The notes under the pieces: generated by a model | Database searches by the model: none | What the model saw: only the letters and a program-made list of their open reading frames with translations | Told to the model about the DNA's origin: nothing | In this document: piece after piece, positions 54,270 through 63,402 of the stretch | Layout: each line of letters begins with the position of its first letter | Position numbering within the stretch: position 1 is the first letter of the stretch | NCBI GenBank assembly: GCA_019217005.1 | Contig: JAHBNG010000015.1 | Span: 1 to 64,000, forward strand | Source of the DNA: Chloroflexi bacterium TSY | GTDB taxonomy: Bacteria; Chloroflexota; Anaerolineae; Caldilineales; Caldilineaceae | Direction of reading: 5' to 3' | Length of the DNA: 64,000 nucleotides | Program-made: the position numbers and the translations under genes

Positions 54270-55414
54270 CACGCAACCACAGCCAATTCCTGATAGCCAT
54301 TCGTCAGAACTTCCCCACCATCAGGACGGACAACGACCACATCTTCTACTCGACAACCAAATTGATGAGGCATAAAGATGCTTGGCTCGACTGTAAAGCA
54401 CATGCCCTCTTGTAGTACGGTCGTGTCGCCCTGGGTTAGGAAGGGAGATTCATGAACATCCAAACCAATGGCGTGTCCCAAGCGATGACGAAAGCCTTCT
54501 CCCCAACCACCCTCAGTGATCACTGCACGTGCCGCGCTGTCTGCTGCTTCACACGTGTTCCCTACGCCAAGGGACGCGATTCCGGCTGCTTGTGCACTCA
54601 TGACGAGTTCGTGGACGCGACGATATTCGGCATCAGGATCACCAAAGTAGACCGAGCGACCATAGTCGTAGCAGTAGCCCTCGTAGACGCCGCCCATATC
54701 GTACGAGATGGCGACAGGTGGGTCAAGCGGTACTTGCAATACCTCCTCTCTGTTGTGGAAATCAAATGGATAACTGGGGCCCATGTTATAAAATGACGTA
54801 ACGAACGAATCCGTTTTGGCACCATGCTTCTTCAGTTGAAATTGAACTTCGCTGATGAGATCGAGATTTGTCATACCATGCCGTAACTTGGGGAGCGTTG
54901 CGGCAAACGCGGCTTCGGTGATCTCACCCGCTTTGCGCAAAAGGGCGATTTCGTCTTCATCTTTGATTCTCCGCAACGGCATAAGCAGATCAGAAGCCAG
55001 GCTCAGTTGGACTCTCGGCAACAACTGGCGGAGATTGAGCACCAGTTCGGCCCATGCTCGATCATCGACAGCGACTTGTCCGTTCGGCCCAATTTGCAAA
55101 CTCGCCAAAACATTGCGCACCATCCCCACGGGATCATCCGCATCCCCCAGCACGCGCACATCATAGCCCGTCACATTGCCCATGTGGAAGTCGGCCAACA
55201 TGCGCGGCAAAGTGAGGATTGGCGCACCGGACTGGGGAATCCACGCGCCGGTGAGCCACTCACCCGGATAGATTGTGTTGCCAAAGTTGGGTTCATCGCG
55301 CGGGATGCCGGTTAGGTAACGCAGATTGGCCGATCGGTTGAGAAAAAGCAGATCGATCCGGCGATCGGTCATGGCCGACTGGACGGAGTGGAGTCGAGCG
55401 TGATAGTTGAGCAT
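54269..55414 (-). CDS. M24-family metallopeptidase (Xaa-Pro aminopeptidase/prolidase-like)
   Basis: A 381-aa pita-bread-fold hydrolase with an N-terminal creatinase-type domain (~1-140). The dinuclear metal ligands are all present: Asp in ISYDMGGVYEGYCYDYG (two Asp), His in RLGHAIGLDVHE, Glu in FTVEPSIFMP and Glu in GCRVEDVVVV. It cleaves peptides or amide-like bonds such as Xaa-Pro or creatine-like compounds. Embedded between peptide permeases and an LLM oxidoreductase, it probably processes the imported substrate. ATG 55414 has AAGGAAG upstream. Confidence 0.9.
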   Translation of the reverse strand: MLNYHARLHSVQSAMTDRRIDLLFLNRSANLRYLTGIPRDEPNFGNTIYPGEWLTGAWIPQSGAPILTLPRMLADFHMGNVTGYDVRVLGDADDPVGMVRNVLASLQIGPNGQVAVDDRAWAELVLNLRQLLPRVQLSLASDLLMPLRRIKDEDEIALLRKAGEITEAAFAATLPKLRHGMTNLDLISEVQFQLKKHGAKTDSFVTSFYNMGPSYPFDFHNREEVLQVPLDPPVAISYDMGGVYEGYCYDYGRSVYFGDPDAEYRRVHELVMSAQAAGIASLGVGNTCEAADSAARAVITEGGWGEGFRHRLGHAIGLDVHESPFLTQGDTTVLQEGMCFTVEPSIFMPHQFGCRVEDVVVVRPDGGEVLTNGYQELAVVA

Positions 55415-55558
55415 CGTTTTCTTCCTTGCCTTTACAAACACTTTTCGTCAATGAAGCTGAAATCGAACGCGGATCTAGCTGATTTTTACGGATTTCGTCT
55501 GATACAATCCGTGAAAATTAGCCCAAATCTGCGTTCTATTGAGACTACAAAGAACTTG

Positions 55559-56452
55559 TTACAAACTTTTGCGCAATTTGGGATCGAGCAGATCCCGTAA
55601 ACCATCTCCGATAAAGTTGAAACCAATAACGACGGTAAAGATGGCCAAACCCGGAAAGGCCGCCATCCACCATTGGTCGAAATATGCGATACCATCAGCG
55701 ATCATACGACCCCATTCGGGTGAGGAGGGTTCTGGTCCCAGACCGAGAAAACTTAGGCCTGCGAACACCAAAATTGCATTGCCTAAATCGATGGTCCCCA
55801 GCACAACGGCAGGTGCCAGACAATTGGGGAGAACCGTGCACCATAAGATACGGCCTTCCGGCAAACCGACCGCACGCGCGGCTTCGACAAACTCCTCCTC
55901 CTTCAAACCAATGACGAGGGAACGGACTACGCGAGCATAGTTGGGCCACCAAACCACGACCATTGCGATGATGGCGTTGATCAAACTTGGTCCGAGAGCG
56001 GCTGCAATGGCCATTGCGAGAATGATTGTGGGAAAGGCCATGAAGATCTCTGTGAGACGCATCGTTAACTCGTCAGTCCAGCCACCGATAAACCCAGCCA
56101 ATGCCCCCAACACGGTCCCGATGATGCTGGCAATCACGACAACCAAAATGCCCGCGGGCAGAGAGAGTCGTCCGCCATATAAGACGCGGCTGAAGATATC
56201 GCGCCCCAATTGATCTGTCCCAAACCAATGTCCTCCAGAGGGTTCTTGTAGTCGTTCGACAATATTCTGCTCCAACGGCTCATAAGGGGAAATGGAAGGA
56301 GCCATGATGCTGACGAAGATCCAAATGAGAAACAAGCAAAATCCGACGACAACGAGGGGATTGCCGCTCAGGAATCGCGTGAGGCTTGAGGTCGATGTTT
56401 GTCTCGCTGCGGGAAGCTGAATTGTCGGATCGTCGAATTTCACTGCGCTCAT
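55559..56452 (-). CDS. Peptide ABC transporter permease (DppC type), second operon
   Basis: A 297-aa permease with an N-terminal helix, a periplasmic loop and five further membrane segments; EAA loop at EEFVEAARAVGLPEGRILWC. Paralogous to the permease at 24177-25076. The preceding dppB copy is frameshifted, so the complex would be incomplete unless that is phase variation. No ATPase genes follow in this operon. Confidence 0.9.
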   Translation of the reverse strand: MSAVKFDDPTIQLPAARQTSTSSLTRFLSGNPLVVVGFCLFLIWIFVSIMAPSISPYEPLEQNIVERLQEPSGGHWFGTDQLGRDIFSRVLYGGRLSLPAGILVVVIASIIGTVLGALAGFIGGWTDELTMRLTEIFMAFPTIILAMAIAAALGPSLINAIIAMVVVWWPNYARVVRSLVIGLKEEEFVEAARAVGLPEGRILWCTVLPNCLAPAVVLGTIDLGNAILVFAGLSFLGLGPEPSSPEWGRMIADGIAYFDQWWMAAFPGLAIFTVVIGFNFIGDGLRDLLDPKLRKSL

Positions 56453-56477
56453 CTTTTGTGTGGTTCTTCGTCAGTCA

Positions 56478-56579
56478 CCGTCCCTGTGTGACGGACGTCA
56501 AGTCTCCTGGATCTTCACTTGGAAGTGGTGGCATTCTTGGTTGCTTGTCCCGTCGGAGACGGGACCTACGTTGTCTGCA
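56478..56579. repeat. Palindromic repeat family E, copy 4
   Basis: Only the right half is well conserved (TTGCTTGTCCCGTCGGAGAC followed by GGGACCTACG); the left half is decayed (GACGTCAAGTCTCCTGG). The last 14 bp overlap the dppB stop codon at 56566, so the repeat forms the gene's 3' end. Confidence 0.6.
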
Positions 56580-57592
56580 AACGTGGGTCTAATATGAAAT
56601 ACAGAACGTCCACAATTAGATTGGTTAGGATGAAAATCAAGGCAATAACCAAGCTAACACCCATGATGGCTGGGAAATCTAATGACGTGGAGGCTCGATA
56701 AGCATATTGACCGATTCCAGGCCAGGCAAAAATGCTCTCTGTGAGAACAGTGCCCGCCAGAAGATTGCCGTATGAGAAACCGATCACTGTGATGACCGGG
56801 ATCAATGCGTTGCGCAGGGCATGACGGATCAACGTTGTGCGTGGCATGAGACCCTTGGCGCGTGCCGTTCGGACATAATCCTGGCCGAGCACTTCGAGCA
56901 GCGAGGAACGTGTGATGCGCGTAATCAGACCAGTTGTATAGGAGCCGAGCACGAGTGCCGGCAAGAGAAGATGGGTGAATGCATTTTGCAACACGAACCA
57001 ATCTCGTGCCAACAACGCATCAAGCGTCAAAAGACCAGTCACTTTGGGCGGAAGCGTCACGCCGACATCGACCCGCCCCGGCCCAGGAAACCAGCCCAAC
57101 CGAGAATAAAGAACAAATAGCGCCAGCAGTGCCAGCCAAAAGACCGGCACGCTCACGCCAAGCAGCGAGAGGATCCGAGCGAAATGGTCCAACCAACTGT
57201 TGCGCCAGAGCGCCGAGAGGATGCCCAAAAACATGCCCAAAACAACGCCCACAATGACCGAAGCAGTGGCCAATTCAATCGTTGCCGGTAGAAAAGCACG
57301 CAAATCCTCCATGACCGGGCGTCGACTCTTAATCGAGCGCCCCAGATCGCCGCGCAGAAGGTTACGCAGATAGATGAGATATTGCTGTGCCACCGGTTTA
57401 TCCAACCCCCCCCCCCCCCTCTTTGCGGAAAGCGGCCACAATTTCCGGGTCAGACATGGCCTTTTGCCCCAGATTTGCCGTCACTGGGTCCCCCGGCACA
57501 GTCTGCGAGATCGTAAAGGCGATCAATGTCACCCCAAGCAGAAGAGGGACTGTTAGCAGCAGGCGGCGGGCGATGTATTGGTAAAGTGGCAT
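56566..57592 (-). pseudogene. Peptide ABC transporter permease (DppB type), split at a 14-G tract
   Basis: The first part (57592-57398) reads MPLYQYIARRLLLTVPLLLG to RKE, then a run of Gly and a stop. The second (57441-56566) begins after the tract with LDKPVAQQYLIYLRN and continues through six membrane segments with the coupling loop GQDYVRTARAKGLMPRT to DPRLQTT. In between is a run of 14 G (coding strand, 57419-57406); 13 or 16 G would join both parts in frame as K-E-Gly(n)-L-D-K-P. A contingency-type slippage tract, or a miscalled homopolymer. Confidence 0.85.
57406..57419 (-). repeat. 14-bp homopolymeric G (coding strand) tract inside dppB
   Basis: Fourteen consecutive C on the plus strand, located between codons for RKE and LDKP. 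Any change by one unit alters the reading frame. Tracts of this kind are typical of phase-variable genes in host-associated bacteria, unusual for a transporter in this type of organism. Confidence 0.85.
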
Positions 57593-57610
57593 GATCTATG
57601 ACAGGATGAT

Positions 57611-59248
57611 CTATTTGCTCAACAACGAGACATCCACTCTCCATTGTGGATTGTACACAAACCCGTTGACGTTGCTTCTGAGACCGATCTGGAGGCCGGG
57701 TTGCAGAATGGGAGCATAGGGTCCCCGTTCCATGAGATAATCCTGCATTTCAATGAACATACCGGAGCGAACATCATCATCCGTTTCGACTTTTAGCGCA
57801 TCACGCAGAGCCAGAATTTCTTCATCGGCATTGTCGTTTGTCCAGTTGACGCGTTTGCCCACCACACCCTCTGGTAAAAATTCTACATAGTCTAAGGAAT
57901 CACGGTAGTCGGGAAGCCATAGCCAAAGCCCAAACGGTTCCGTGCCTTGGCGATAGGCTTCTAGGGCTACCTGAATTTCGCCGGGTGCCAATGTGACATT
58001 AAACCCCGCCTCATTGAGATCGGCTTGAACCTTTTGGGCATACGTGCCAAAATTGATGCCGACAAAGGTAAAATCGGGATAGGCCAACTCAATGTCAAGA
58101 CCATCCGCATAACCAGCTTCAGCCAGAAGTGCCTTTGCCTGATCGACATCGCGTGTAAACCCTTCATTGGGCCCATAAGCACCCAAGAAACCAACTGGCA
58201 ACATGGAGGAGGGAGTGACCGACTCGCCACCAGCCAGCAGACGAATGCCTTCGTAATCGAGCGCATAGCGCACAGCCTGTAGCACTAATGGATCGCTGGC
58301 GGCTCCACCAGTATCGGGATCCTGATTGCCCTTCAAGAAAACGAGCGTGTCGCTTAATCCCTGGAAGACAGTCACATCTGGGTTGCTTTCCAACGAAGGT
58401 ACCTGATCTGTACTCAGGTCAAAGGCGATGTCGATATCACCTGCTTCTAGTTGAATCTTCTGCGTGGCAGCTTCGGGAATGTTGCGGAAGATGACCCGTT
58501 CAGTCAGCGCTGGCTCGCCCCAATAGTTCTCATTCCGAACCAGAACTGTCTCGACGCCTGGTTCCCAGCTTTCCAAGAGGTATGGTCCGCTCCCTGCCGA
58601 GTTGCTGTTGAGCCATTCCTCTGCCGTATCAGCTTCAGCGGCATCCTCTGCTGCCGTACCGCCATTGGCCTCAACTTCGGTCTGGTTCACCACGCTAAAG
58701 GCGCCAAAGATCATCTTGGCCAGAATAGAGGGATCCGGTTGTGTGAGCGTCACAACAGCTGTTTGCTCGTCTGTGGCTTCGACCGATGCGACAGTTTCGG
58801 CCAGGAATGAGGGATTGCCCGTAATGTTCTTGAGCCGATTGAAGGAGAAGACAACATCCTCTGCCGTTACCGGATCTCCATTTGAAAATCGTGCATTGCT
58901 ATCTAACGTAAAGGTATAAACAGTTCCATCTTCAGAGATCTCCCAGGACTCTGCCAAGGCCGGAACAACCTGTTCGACAGAATCGACTGGGAAGGTAACG
59001 AGGGTTTGATAGGTGGCTTTGTGAACGATGGATGGAAGCGTTTCAAAAGAACGGGCCGGGTCCAAAGAGGCTGTGTCTTCAGAAATGGCAATGACCAGGA
59101 GATCGGCTGATTCGGCAGGCATTGCGTCGTCGGCTGGTGCAGCGGCTGGGGAACCTGTATCTGCCACAGGTGCCGCACATGCGGCCACCAGTAGACCGAA
59201 AATCATGGTTAGTGTTATCCATAAGCGGGGTTGATGAGGAAAGTTCAT
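57611..59248 (-). CDS. Peptide ABC transporter substrate-binding lipoprotein (family 5), second operon
   Basis: A 545-aa SBP_bac_5 protein with a Sec signal peptide ending in the lipobox LLVAACA and an Ala/Pro/Asp-rich linker. Family motifs include YTFTLDSNARFSNGDPVTAEDV, NPDVTVFQGLSDTLVFLKGN and the C-terminal NPQWRVDVSLL. First gene of the operon; its neighbours suggest a substrate cleaved by the M24 peptidase. Only 18 bp separate it from dppB. Confidence 0.92.
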   Translation of the reverse strand: MNFPHQPRLWITLTMIFGLLVAACAAPVADTGSPAAAPADDAMPAESADLLVIAISEDTASLDPARSFETLPSIVHKATYQTLVTFPVDSVEQVVPALAESWEISEDGTVYTFTLDSNARFSNGDPVTAEDVVFSFNRLKNITGNPSFLAETVASVEATDEQTAVVTLTQPDPSILAKMIFGAFSVVNQTEVEANGGTAAEDAAEADTAEEWLNSNSAGSGPYLLESWEPGVETVLVRNENYWGEPALTERVIFRNIPEAATQKIQLEAGDIDIAFDLSTDQVPSLESNPDVTVFQGLSDTLVFLKGNQDPDTGGAASDPLVLQAVRYALDYEGIRLLAGGESVTPSSMLPVGFLGAYGPNEGFTRDVDQAKALLAEAGYADGLDIELAYPDFTFVGINFGTYAQKVQADLNEAGFNVTLAPGEIQVALEAYRQGTEPFGLWLWLPDYRDSLDYVEFLPEGVVGKRVNWTNDNADEEILALRDALKVETDDDVRSGMFIEMQDYLMERGPYAPILQPGLQIGLRSNVNGFVYNPQWRVDVSLLSK

Positions 59249-59361
59249 GGATATTTCTCCTTGTGGTGGTAGACTATTGATCTGGATGAGGTGTATTCCC
59301 TATTATTGTAGCTTGCTTAGAGCATTCTTTGCAACCGAGGAAGAGGTTAAGGCTGTTGATT

Positions 59362-60351
59362 ATGCGGTTTAGTATTCGTCTCAATAACGATCTCCCCGTC
59401 ACTGATTACCCAATTCTAGCACGCGCCGCGGAAGAGGTCGGGTTTGACCAGTTCTGGGTCTCTAATGATCTCTTTTGGCGGAGTGCGATGCCGATTCTGA
59501 CGCTTGTTGCTCAGGCCACCAAGCGGATCGAAATCGGAACGTGCATTCTCAATCCCTATACCGTCAATCCAGCTGAGATCGCTATGTTTGCAGCAACGAT
59601 GGATGAGTTGAGCAACAAGCGGTTTAATCTTGGTCTGGCTGCGGGGGCAAAAGACTTTCTTGAATGGATTGGGACGAGACAACCGGCCCCGCTGGCGGCG
59701 ATGCGCGAAAGCGTTGACACAATCCGATGCCTTTTGCGAGGTGAGCGAGCAGCGCTTGATGGTCAATTCGTTCAGTGGAGTGGAGAGGCCTACCTGCGCT
59801 TTGAGGCGCCGCGCGTCACACCAATCTATCTTGGTGCAATGGGACCCAAGATGCTTTCCTTGTCAAGCGAAATCGCTGACGGGATCTTGCCTCTGCTCTT
59901 TCCACCGGAACATTATTTTGGTGTGAAATCGTTGATTGCAGATGGATTGAGCAAACGCTCTGGTGATCCGGGATCGCTCGATTTTGCAGCTTGTATCTGG
60001 GTTTCTCTCGCCGCTCAGCCAGCAGCCGCACGGCGAGTTCTTGCGCAGAAGATCGCTTATTACGGGCCATCGCTCAGTCCACTCATCATGCAGCGGTTGG
60101 GCGTCACAGCGGAGGATTTTGACCCCATCAAGCAGGCCATGATGGTCGAACGTAACGAAGCCAAAGCCATCGACCTTGTTGACGAACGCATGATGCAGAT
60201 TGGTGTTGTTGGTCAACCATCTGACGTGATCGAGCGACTGGGGCCACTGGTCGACGCTGGGGCGCGCCATCTGAGCTTTGGGCCACCATTGGGACCGAAC
60301 CCCTTGGAGGCCGTGAAATTATTGGGAGATGTGATCAAGCATTTTGGCTGA
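59362..60351 (+). CDS. LLM-class (bacterial luciferase-like) oxidoreductase 2
   Basis: A 329-aa TIM-barrel flavin/F420-dependent enzyme starting MRFSIRLNNDLPVTDYP. The N-terminal WVSNDLFWRSA and QATKRIEIGTCILNPYTVNP segments match the sister protein at 53262-54269 in the same positions, so the pair arose by duplication around the peptide operon. ATG 59362 was chosen as the first with the family-typical start. It is divergent from the operon; a shared promoter region of only ~110 bp lies between. Confidence 0.85.
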   Translation: MRFSIRLNNDLPVTDYPILARAAEEVGFDQFWVSNDLFWRSAMPILTLVAQATKRIEIGTCILNPYTVNPAEIAMFAATMDELSNKRFNLGLAAGAKDFLEWIGTRQPAPLAAMRESVDTIRCLLRGERAALDGQFVQWSGEAYLRFEAPRVTPIYLGAMGPKMLSLSSEIADGILPLLFPPEHYFGVKSLIADGLSKRSGDPGSLDFAACIWVSLAAQPAAARRVLAQKIAYYGPSLSPLIMQRLGVTAEDFDPIKQAMMVERNEAKAIDLVDERMMQIGVVGQPSDVIERLGPLVDAGARHLSFGPPLGPNPLEAVKLLGDVIKHFG

Positions 60352-60361
60352 TATATCTCTA

Positions 60362-61688
60362 GTACAGAAAGGCATAAATGATTACATAGATAATTGCAGG
60401 AGTTATGTAAACTGGAGGCATCGATAATATCCCAAAGAAGGAGAAAAAGAGATGCCAGGTCCAGAAGCCGAAAAAATCGAACTAAGCCCAAAAGCGAAAG
60501 AAGGTCTAGAGCAGTTAGTCAAGGGGCACACAACGGGCCAACAGATGGTCAAGCGAGCGCAGATAATTTTGTACGCAGCTGCGGGTAAAGATTCTGGGAC
60601 AATTAGCCTAGAAGTGGGCGTGTCTCGCAAAACGGTCTTCAACTGGAAAAAAGAGATGGCTAGCTCTAGAAGCGATACCGCTGGAAGAACTCACAGCGCA
60701 AGAGAGGTTGGAAGACCTGCCACGTCCTGGGGCACCGTCCGTAATCACGGCAGACCAAAGATGCCAACTGGAAGCCTTGGCCTGTGAATCGCCAGAGAAG
60801 TGCGGGCGTCCCATCAGCGAATGGACAGGGCGAGAAATCGCCGACGAACTGGTCAAGCGAAATATAGTAGAAAGTATCTCACCCAGACATGCGGCGAGGC
60901 TTTTAAAAAGATGCATCAATTCGGCCCCATATGAGTCGCTACTGGCAAAACACGCCCAAGGATGAACTCTTTGAGGTGAAGAGCCAAACCATCAATGACC
61001 TCTATGCCCGTGCTTCTGAACTGGCGAAGAAGGGTGAACTCGTTGTTTCCAACGATGAAAAGACAGGGGGGTTCAAGCCCTCGAAAGGAAATATCCCGAT
61101 CGTCCAACTGTCCCTGGCAAAGACCGTCTCATTGAGCATGAGTATATCCGTCATGGCACCTTAGCCTTCATCCTGACATTCAATGTTGCCTTGGGTGGCA
61201 TTCTCTGGGTCACTGCTGAACCCACCCGCACCGAGCACGATTATGTTGCACATATTCGCCAGATGGTTGAGGCACACCCTCACATCAAACGTTGGCATAT
61301 CGTGGTTGATAATCTCAACATCCATTGCTCCGAATCTCTTGTTCGCTACGTGGCCGCTGAGTCGGACATCACCTGTGATCTTGGTGTAAAAAGGCAAATC
61401 TGGCATCCTCGAATCCATGAAGACTCGTGCCGAATTCTTGTCCCATCAAGAACATCGCATTGTCTTCTACTATACGCCTAAACATGCTTCCTGGATGAAT
61501 CAGATTGAAATCTGGATTAGCATTTTGGTCCGTAAACTATTGCGCAAAGGTTCTTTTCTTTCTCTTGATGACTTACGCAACAAAGTTTTCGCTTTCATTG
61601 ACTACTACAACCAAACTATGGCTAAACCTTTCCAGTGGACCTACAAGGGCAAGGCTCTATCTGCGTAATCATTTATGCCTCTTTGTAC
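60362..61688 (+). mobile_element. IS630-family insertion sequence (1327 bp, TA duplication)
   Basis: Near-perfect ~34-bp ends GTACAGAAAGGCATAAATGA and the complement of TCATTTATGCCTCTTTGTAC, flanked on both sides by TA (60360-60361 and 61689-61690), the target rule of IS630/Tc1-mariner elements. It lies 8 bp after the stop of the LLM gene. Confidence 0.9.
60452..61668 (+). pseudogene. IS630-family transposase, multiply frameshifted
   Basis: N-terminal helix-turn-helix (QQMVKRAQIILYAAAGKDS, VSRKTVFNWKKEM), second HTH (CGRPISEWTGREIADELV), then the DDE core in pieces: the Asp of SNDEKTG, the Asp of VVDNLNIH, and the Glu of SWMNQIEIW. At least four frame changes separate these blocks, so no active transposase is made. 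Confidence 0.88.
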
Positions 61689-61758
61689 TAGTCATCCACT
61701 GGAAGGTTTCACAATGTTTGATGATTGTCTATTACAGAGCAATTGGACTGACATCATC

Positions 61759-63061
61759 GGCCAATCCAAAAAATAAAATATACGCGAGAAGGTGTTAAAC
61801 TAGCTCTCCAAAAGGAGCAAAAATGACAATCTCGCCAGAAATGGTTGAAGTCTTGAAAGAGACGAAGGCCATGTTAAGTGGATACGAAAGAAGGCACTTC
61901 ATGGCCCAAACGGTCAAAACGATATGCGAAGGGAGTCCGACGAAAGCAGAACGAGAGTTGGGCTGGAATCGGGCGACGATAGCCAAAGCCCTGGAAGAAC
62001 TAGAAGGCGGCTTCTGTTATGTCGACCAAAGCCACCGACGTGGTCGCAAAAAAGCCGAAGACCATATCCCCACTTTACTGGCCGATATGGTTGAAATCGC
62101 CGATCAATTCAGCCAGACCGATCCCACCTTTCGACCCCCCCAATTGTACACTCGACTAACCGCCGCCGAAATGCGTACCCAGCTCATCGAGCAGAAAGGA
62201 TACACAGATGAGGAATTGCCTGGCGAAGAGGCCATCCGCTTGAAGCTCAATGAGTTAGGCTATGGCTCAAACCGGGTCAAAAAAAGTCAACCAGTGAAAA
62301 AGATCCCAGAGACCGATGCGATCTTTGATAGAATTCATCAGATCAATCAAGAAGCGGATGCAGACGAGACGGTTCTGCGCCTCTCTTGGGATGCCAAAGC
62401 GACGATTTTACTTGACCGTTTCTCGAGAGAAGGGATAAGTCGAGTGGTTGTCAAAGCGCTCGATCATGACTTTCAAGATAAGAAGACCGAGAAAGTCACT
62501 CCTTTTGGCATTTACCTCCCTTCAACCAAGGAACTCTTTCTTTACTTGACTCAGTCGAAAGTGACGAGTGACTTTATTGTCGACTGCCTGATTGATTTTT
62601 TGGGAAAGCGTACGTGAACACTTTCCTCACGTCAAGACCCTCGTGATCAATCAGGACAATGGTCCCGAAAATCATACCCGTCGGACTCAGTTTATGTATC
62701 GTCTCACTCAGTTTGTTGAGCACTATCGTCTCTCTATTCAGCTCGCCTGCTACCCTCCTTATCACAGTAAATACAACCCCATCGAACGGGTTTGGGGCCA
62801 TCTTGAAAAACACTGGAACGGTTCTCTTCTCGATTCTCTTGAGACCGTTCTCAATTTTGCCCGTTCTTTTCGCTTTAACCAACTACAACCCTTCGTTCAC
62901 CTGAATTCCACTCTTTATGAGACCGGCGTCAAACTCACTCAGAAAGAGATGGACCGTTTGGCACAACGCTTCCAACGTTTACCTGGTTTAGAAAAATGGT
63001 TTGTCCTTATTCCCCCTCTCCATTCTCTCGTTCGCGTATAATTATTTTTTTGGTTTAGCCC
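61759..63061 (+). mobile_element. ISAzo13-family insertion sequence, copy 2 (1303 bp)
   Basis: Ends GGCCAATCCAAAAAATAA and, at the right, the complement of GGCTAAACCAAAAAAATAA, with ATC duplicated at 61756-61758 and 63062-63064. It is the better preserved of the two copies and lies inverted relative to copy 1 (1877-3167), so recombination between them would invert ~60 kb. Confidence 0.93.
61823..63041 (+). pseudogene. ISAzo13-family transposase, copy 2, single frameshift
   Basis: Intact from MTISPEMVEVLKET to the segment VDCLIDFLGKRT, then shifted into WESVREHFPHVKTLVINQDN and through YHSKYNPIERVWGHLEKHWN to LVRV (63041). The catalytic D-D-E residues are all present but in two frames. The shift lies at a run of six T where five would restore DFWESVREH; copy 1 has four. 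ISAzo13-type DDE transposases are ~400 aa, which the repaired product would match. Confidence 0.9.
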
Positions 63062-63402
63062 ATCATGATTGAGCAGGCGCTGGCCGACTCGATCAATCCG
63101 CATTGTCAATTGGCAGGCTGGATCGGGACAAACAGCACGACTATCTGTCTCCATCCAGTCTGCCGGATGGTTTCGCCTCTGTTTGGCGGGAAGCAATGGA
63201 ATGACGGCTTGCATAGCATAGAGACAGAAGTCGGCCCCATCTGGCAATGAGAGCTTGCCGCTGCGCAGGTAGAAGCAATCGCCCACGCTCATACTGCACG
63301 TACAGTTGCCTTCGATGCTTTCCACTACTATTGAGAGATCGTAGAGCTCAAATTGGTCGTCTCGTTGGATCATTATGGATTACTATTGTTTTGTCAGATA
63401 AG

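Larger units (their letters stand above)
61732..63373 (-). pseudogene. TIGR04076-like small protein gene interrupted near its 3' end by ISAzo13 copy 2
   Basis: The minus-strand frame from ATG 63373 encodes a Cys-rich protein (EGNCTCSMSVGDCFYLRSGK; DFCLYAMQAVIPLLPAKQR; AVCPDPACQLTMRIDRVGQR) like the TIGR04076 family, of unknown function. At LLNHD the IS enters. Removing the IS and one ATC duplication continues the frame as VSPIAL and a TAA at 61732-61734, so the original protein was only a few residues longer. The hybrid frame instead adds ~35 IS-encoded residues; it might still be produced. Confidence 0.7.

Noticed and set aside
57611..59248. Twin-arginine export of the second peptide-binding protein
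   Set aside because: Its N-terminus (MNFPHQPRLWITLTMIFG) has no RR motif; an ordinary Sec lipoprotein signal is the better reading, unlike the first binding protein.
62585..62610. T-TTT-TTG as a programmed -1 ribosomal frameshift site in the ISAzo13 transposase
   Set aside because: The downstream frame is reached only by +1 (or -2), so a -1 slip gives the wrong frame.
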